From assembly GCF_030463565.1 (NCBI RefSeq), contig NC_134655.1, positions 10,676,372-10,740,371 on the forward strand: 64,000 nucleotides of DNA, read 5' to 3'. This document shows, piece after piece, positions 61,211 to 64,000 of this stretch (within the stretch, counting starts at the first letter, position 1; each line of letters opens with the position of its first letter). Position numbers and translations under genes: made by a program. The notes below the pieces were generated by a model. That model did no database searches. It worked only from the letters and a program-made list of their open reading frames with translations, and had not been told where the DNA came from. Source of the DNA: Pelecanus crispus. Its lineage: Eukaryota > Chordata > Aves > Pelecaniformes > Pelecanidae.

Positions 61211-63095
61211 CTTTGAACAAATGTTTAACTTAAAAGCATGCACTTAGGTCTTATTGAATGGGTTAAATGTTTTTGGAAGTGCTTTGTTTCATCATCAATG
61301 GGTTCTTCTTCTCTGATAGGAACAGCAAGATTAATCTTCCTGATGATAGATACTCTGTGATGACATTGCTGAGCATCAAGAACATAAAAAAGTGGGTTTT
61401 TCCATCCTTAAAGCAACAATGGATTTATTGTTCCTTTCATTTTGAATGGGTGAGTATCTATGGTAATATTTACTGCTACCATTTATAAGTGCAATTTTTC
61501 AGATTTCCTCAGAGTCATTATCTACGTGTTACATACTGTGAATGTTTTTAACTGGAGATGTACCATCATGCAAGCACAAGTGCATACAAGTGTTTTTAGT
61601 CATTCAGAGTCTTGTTGAAATTATAAGGTCTTCTTGCTTTACTGAATGGACATGCCTTAGTAATGGGGCTCATATTTGCATAATGCAGTTGATGTATGGG
61701 TGTGATGAAAGTTCACTGTTGAAAGTCTGGTGGGTTGATGGGAGAGGTTTCTTCCCTTTATTTATTAGTAGTAAAAGAAACATAATGAAATCTCTCCGTA
61801 TCATTATTTTTATGGCAGTGAAGTTGAAATAATGTAAATCCCACTGTGCTGATGACATATCTAGCAATATGTGAGGAGCAGGAGCAATGGGTGAAATTCA
61901 GTCCTGGGCAGAGGGCCAGCCTGGAGTGATTCATCATGAAAGCCCCCAATTAAGACCTCAAAACAGGGCTTAAGTGGGACTCGAGTGTCCTATGCCTTGA
62001 GCTGCCTTTCTGCAATGGTGTGGGGGGGAATGTTCCTCCAAATAAATTATTCATCATAAATAATGCATTCTATTAGTTTAGCCTCTTTTTCTTGATTCCT
62101 TGAATTTATTTAATTGAAATTACTCACCAAATAATTTCTATGAATAATCATGGCCTGAGGATTATTTTTGAGCAGTTCACGGTGAGCATTTCATATTCTA
62201 CATTCAGAATGAGAGCCATGTCATTGAGTTGTCATTATGCACAGAGGTCATATATTTCTGGTTTTGCTCCATGATGAGTAGAAAAAAAACAGTATTTTTT
62301 CAGACTTCACGTGTCCCCAAAAAATCCTTCCATTAAGTTCATTCCATGAGACATTAGTGGGCAGTTGCTGACTGAAGAAGAATTTGGGCAATCAGTGGCT
62401 TTTGTGTTTTTCATCTAGTTTCTAACAGAAAAATAATTTTGCTTTATGTATGTGCATAGTATGTGTATACATCTGGCTGTCAGTTAAGGTCCCCTCCCTT
62501 CACAAATATTTTGAACCAGATTCGATGAAAGGTGGTAGCCATTAGAGACTTTAGTTTCCTACTTCTTCAGTGGAAATAAGTGACTGAGAATTGCCCCAAC
62601 CAGAAGAAAGGTTGCAGCCTGGCCTCATCCACTGTTATCTACCAGAAAAATCCAGATCAGAGTTTAGCTCAAAACTGAAAATTTGTGTTTTGACTGCTCA
62701 CCCAACCGCCTGTCAGGAGCAGGGAGGGGGATGTGTTCTTAAGCATTTGCCTTGTTGTTTGCAGGCTCCTGCAGTATCAAGTAGTAATGGATTGGAATAG
62801 TCTGATGGTTTGAAAATGTTTTCATTTTAGATGAGGTGCTTATCAATTTGCAGGGCTGTTTCAAGATCTTGTTTCTGCATAGGCTCAATGTGAGTACTTC
62901 ACTGTGTAAAGTTACGTAAGTGCAAAAGAGGTTGCGGGGCTGAGAGGGTGGTTTCTGGTATCAGAGGTGAAGCTAGTTTATGGCTAATCATTCAACATAG
63001 TGCAGGCCAAGAAGCCACCTTGAGTCAATAAGAAAGAACAAATTACACAGAAAAGGCAAGCAATTTATCTCTGAAAAGGGGGTATAATAAGTCAG

Positions 63096-63115
63096 AACAA
63101 CAACAACAACAACAA
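63096..63115. repeat. AAC trinucleotide microsatellite
   Basis: About six AAC units in a row followed by A-rich sequence. Simple repeat, no gene. Confidence 0.9.
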
Positions 63116-63914
63116 AAGAACAATGATGTAGCTTTTAGGAAGAAATAGTTTCTGTTCTGGTTTTCCAAGGATAGAAAAGTTAAGTCTCTGAGAAATAAGG
63201 ACTTCTTTTTTCAACTAAAGAAAAATATTCCCTGCTTTCCTGCAGTCTTTCCCACATCACTTTAGCCAGAGACTTTCCTGTCTCTGAGCAGTAATCATTT
63301 ACCTGAAAAATACCCTATAATATTTCTCTTTGCGGAGGCCGGTCAGTTACAACTGATGAATTGAAGTGTGATGTATAACTCAAAGTGGCATGAAAAGAAA
63401 TTGTTGAGACAATTAGAACTTCTGAGAATGGTGGTTGCATTAATATGTTGGGGAGAATCACTTAGAATAAAGAATCCCAAACTCCAGGGAAACCTTAAAA
63501 TTTATTTGGCATCTGAGGTAGCTCCCTGAGTTGTTATTGCACAAAGCACAATACAAACATACATAAAATCCTGACCTAGACTTCAGCACCTGACAGACCT
63601 CCCTTTGACTTCATGGGGCCAGGATTTCAGCTGACTTCTACTCTGGGGAGTTTACACACAAACACACAGAAATCTTGAGTATCTAATATGACATTTTATA
63701 GTGAAATTTAGGTGCTCAGGTAGAAAAGGGGCATACTCAGAATCTCCTTCCCTATTGACAGTGACCACATTCTGCTGGTGCTTGAAATCACTTTGCCTAG
63801 GCTTGAATTTGTTTTCCTGGACATCCTCAGAGCCATCTCTGTCTTGATAGACACATTGCAGAGCAAAGTAGGGATGCACCAAATGTGGTGCATTAAAGGG
63901 CAACGGGAAGGGAC

Positions 63915-64000
63915 GAATCATAGAATCATAGAATCATAGAATGCTTTGGGTTGGAAGGGACCTTTAGAGGTCATCTAGCCCAACCCCCCTGCAGTGAGCA
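63915..64000 (-). mobile_element. CR1 LINE 3' end, minus strand, cut by window edge
   Basis: Opens with three complement copies of ATTCTATG, then 'ttgggttggaagggaccttt' and 'gaggtcatctagcccaaccc', the standard CR1 3' UTR. It continues past the window, so its length is unknown. Confidence 0.95.

Larger units (their letters stand above)
61023..63914. other. Intergenic, no gene seen
   Basis: Contains the palindromic old repeat at 61143-61210, another old-repeat phrase near 61,890-61,925 ('ggtgaaattcagtcctgggc'), a short AAC repeat at 63096-63115 and an old-repeat phrase near 63,600-63,640. No confident gene. Confidence 0.5.

Overview
The window looks like a bird genome. It is AT-rich vertebrate-type sequence carrying several CR1 LINE copies that end in the ATTCTRTG-type 3' repeat, ancient amniote CR1/L3-like LINEs, and three avian ERVL-type solo LTRs. 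One large intact reading frame is closest to vertebrate SLITRK2. The identity and the bird assignment rest on recognised sequence features, with no database search. The species cannot be fixed.

Layout: positions 1 to about 51,380 hold no convincing protein-coding gene. They are a gene desert with repeats: a CR1 at 4350-4864, a solo LTR at 16070-16662, a CR1 tail at 19541-19603, old LINEs at 19772-20215 and 20790-22025, two adjacent CR1 pieces at 27944-28870, a solo LTR at 30036-30737, an old LINE at 31560-32355, a CR1 at 38414-38625 and a MIR-like SINE at 44335-44500. Small palindromes and hairpins lie between them.

The only confident gene is SLITRK2 on the minus strand (CDS 52213-54786, 857 residues, one uninterrupted exon). 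Its probable 3' UTR runs down to about 51,381. Upstream, a very GC-rich CpG island (about 54,930-56,180) contains a full palindromic CRE, two good minus-strand splice donors, candidate acceptors just before the ATG and a G-quadruplex motif. This fits a promoter with alternative non-coding first exons. Two strong splice-donor matches on the opposite strand leave room for an antisense transcript.

From 56,200 to the end there is again intergenic DNA, with an old CR1 tail at 58078-58210, a third solo LTR at 60442-61022, a palindromic ancient repeat at 61143-61210 and a CR1 running off the right edge. The short open frames scattered elsewhere look like chance frames or repeat remnants. I found no tRNA, rRNA, CRISPR or operon-like structure, and no clearly new multi-gene system. 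The best leads are the regulatory architecture of SLITRK2, a pair of related 20-bp palindromes, and a nested hairpin at 42829-42897.
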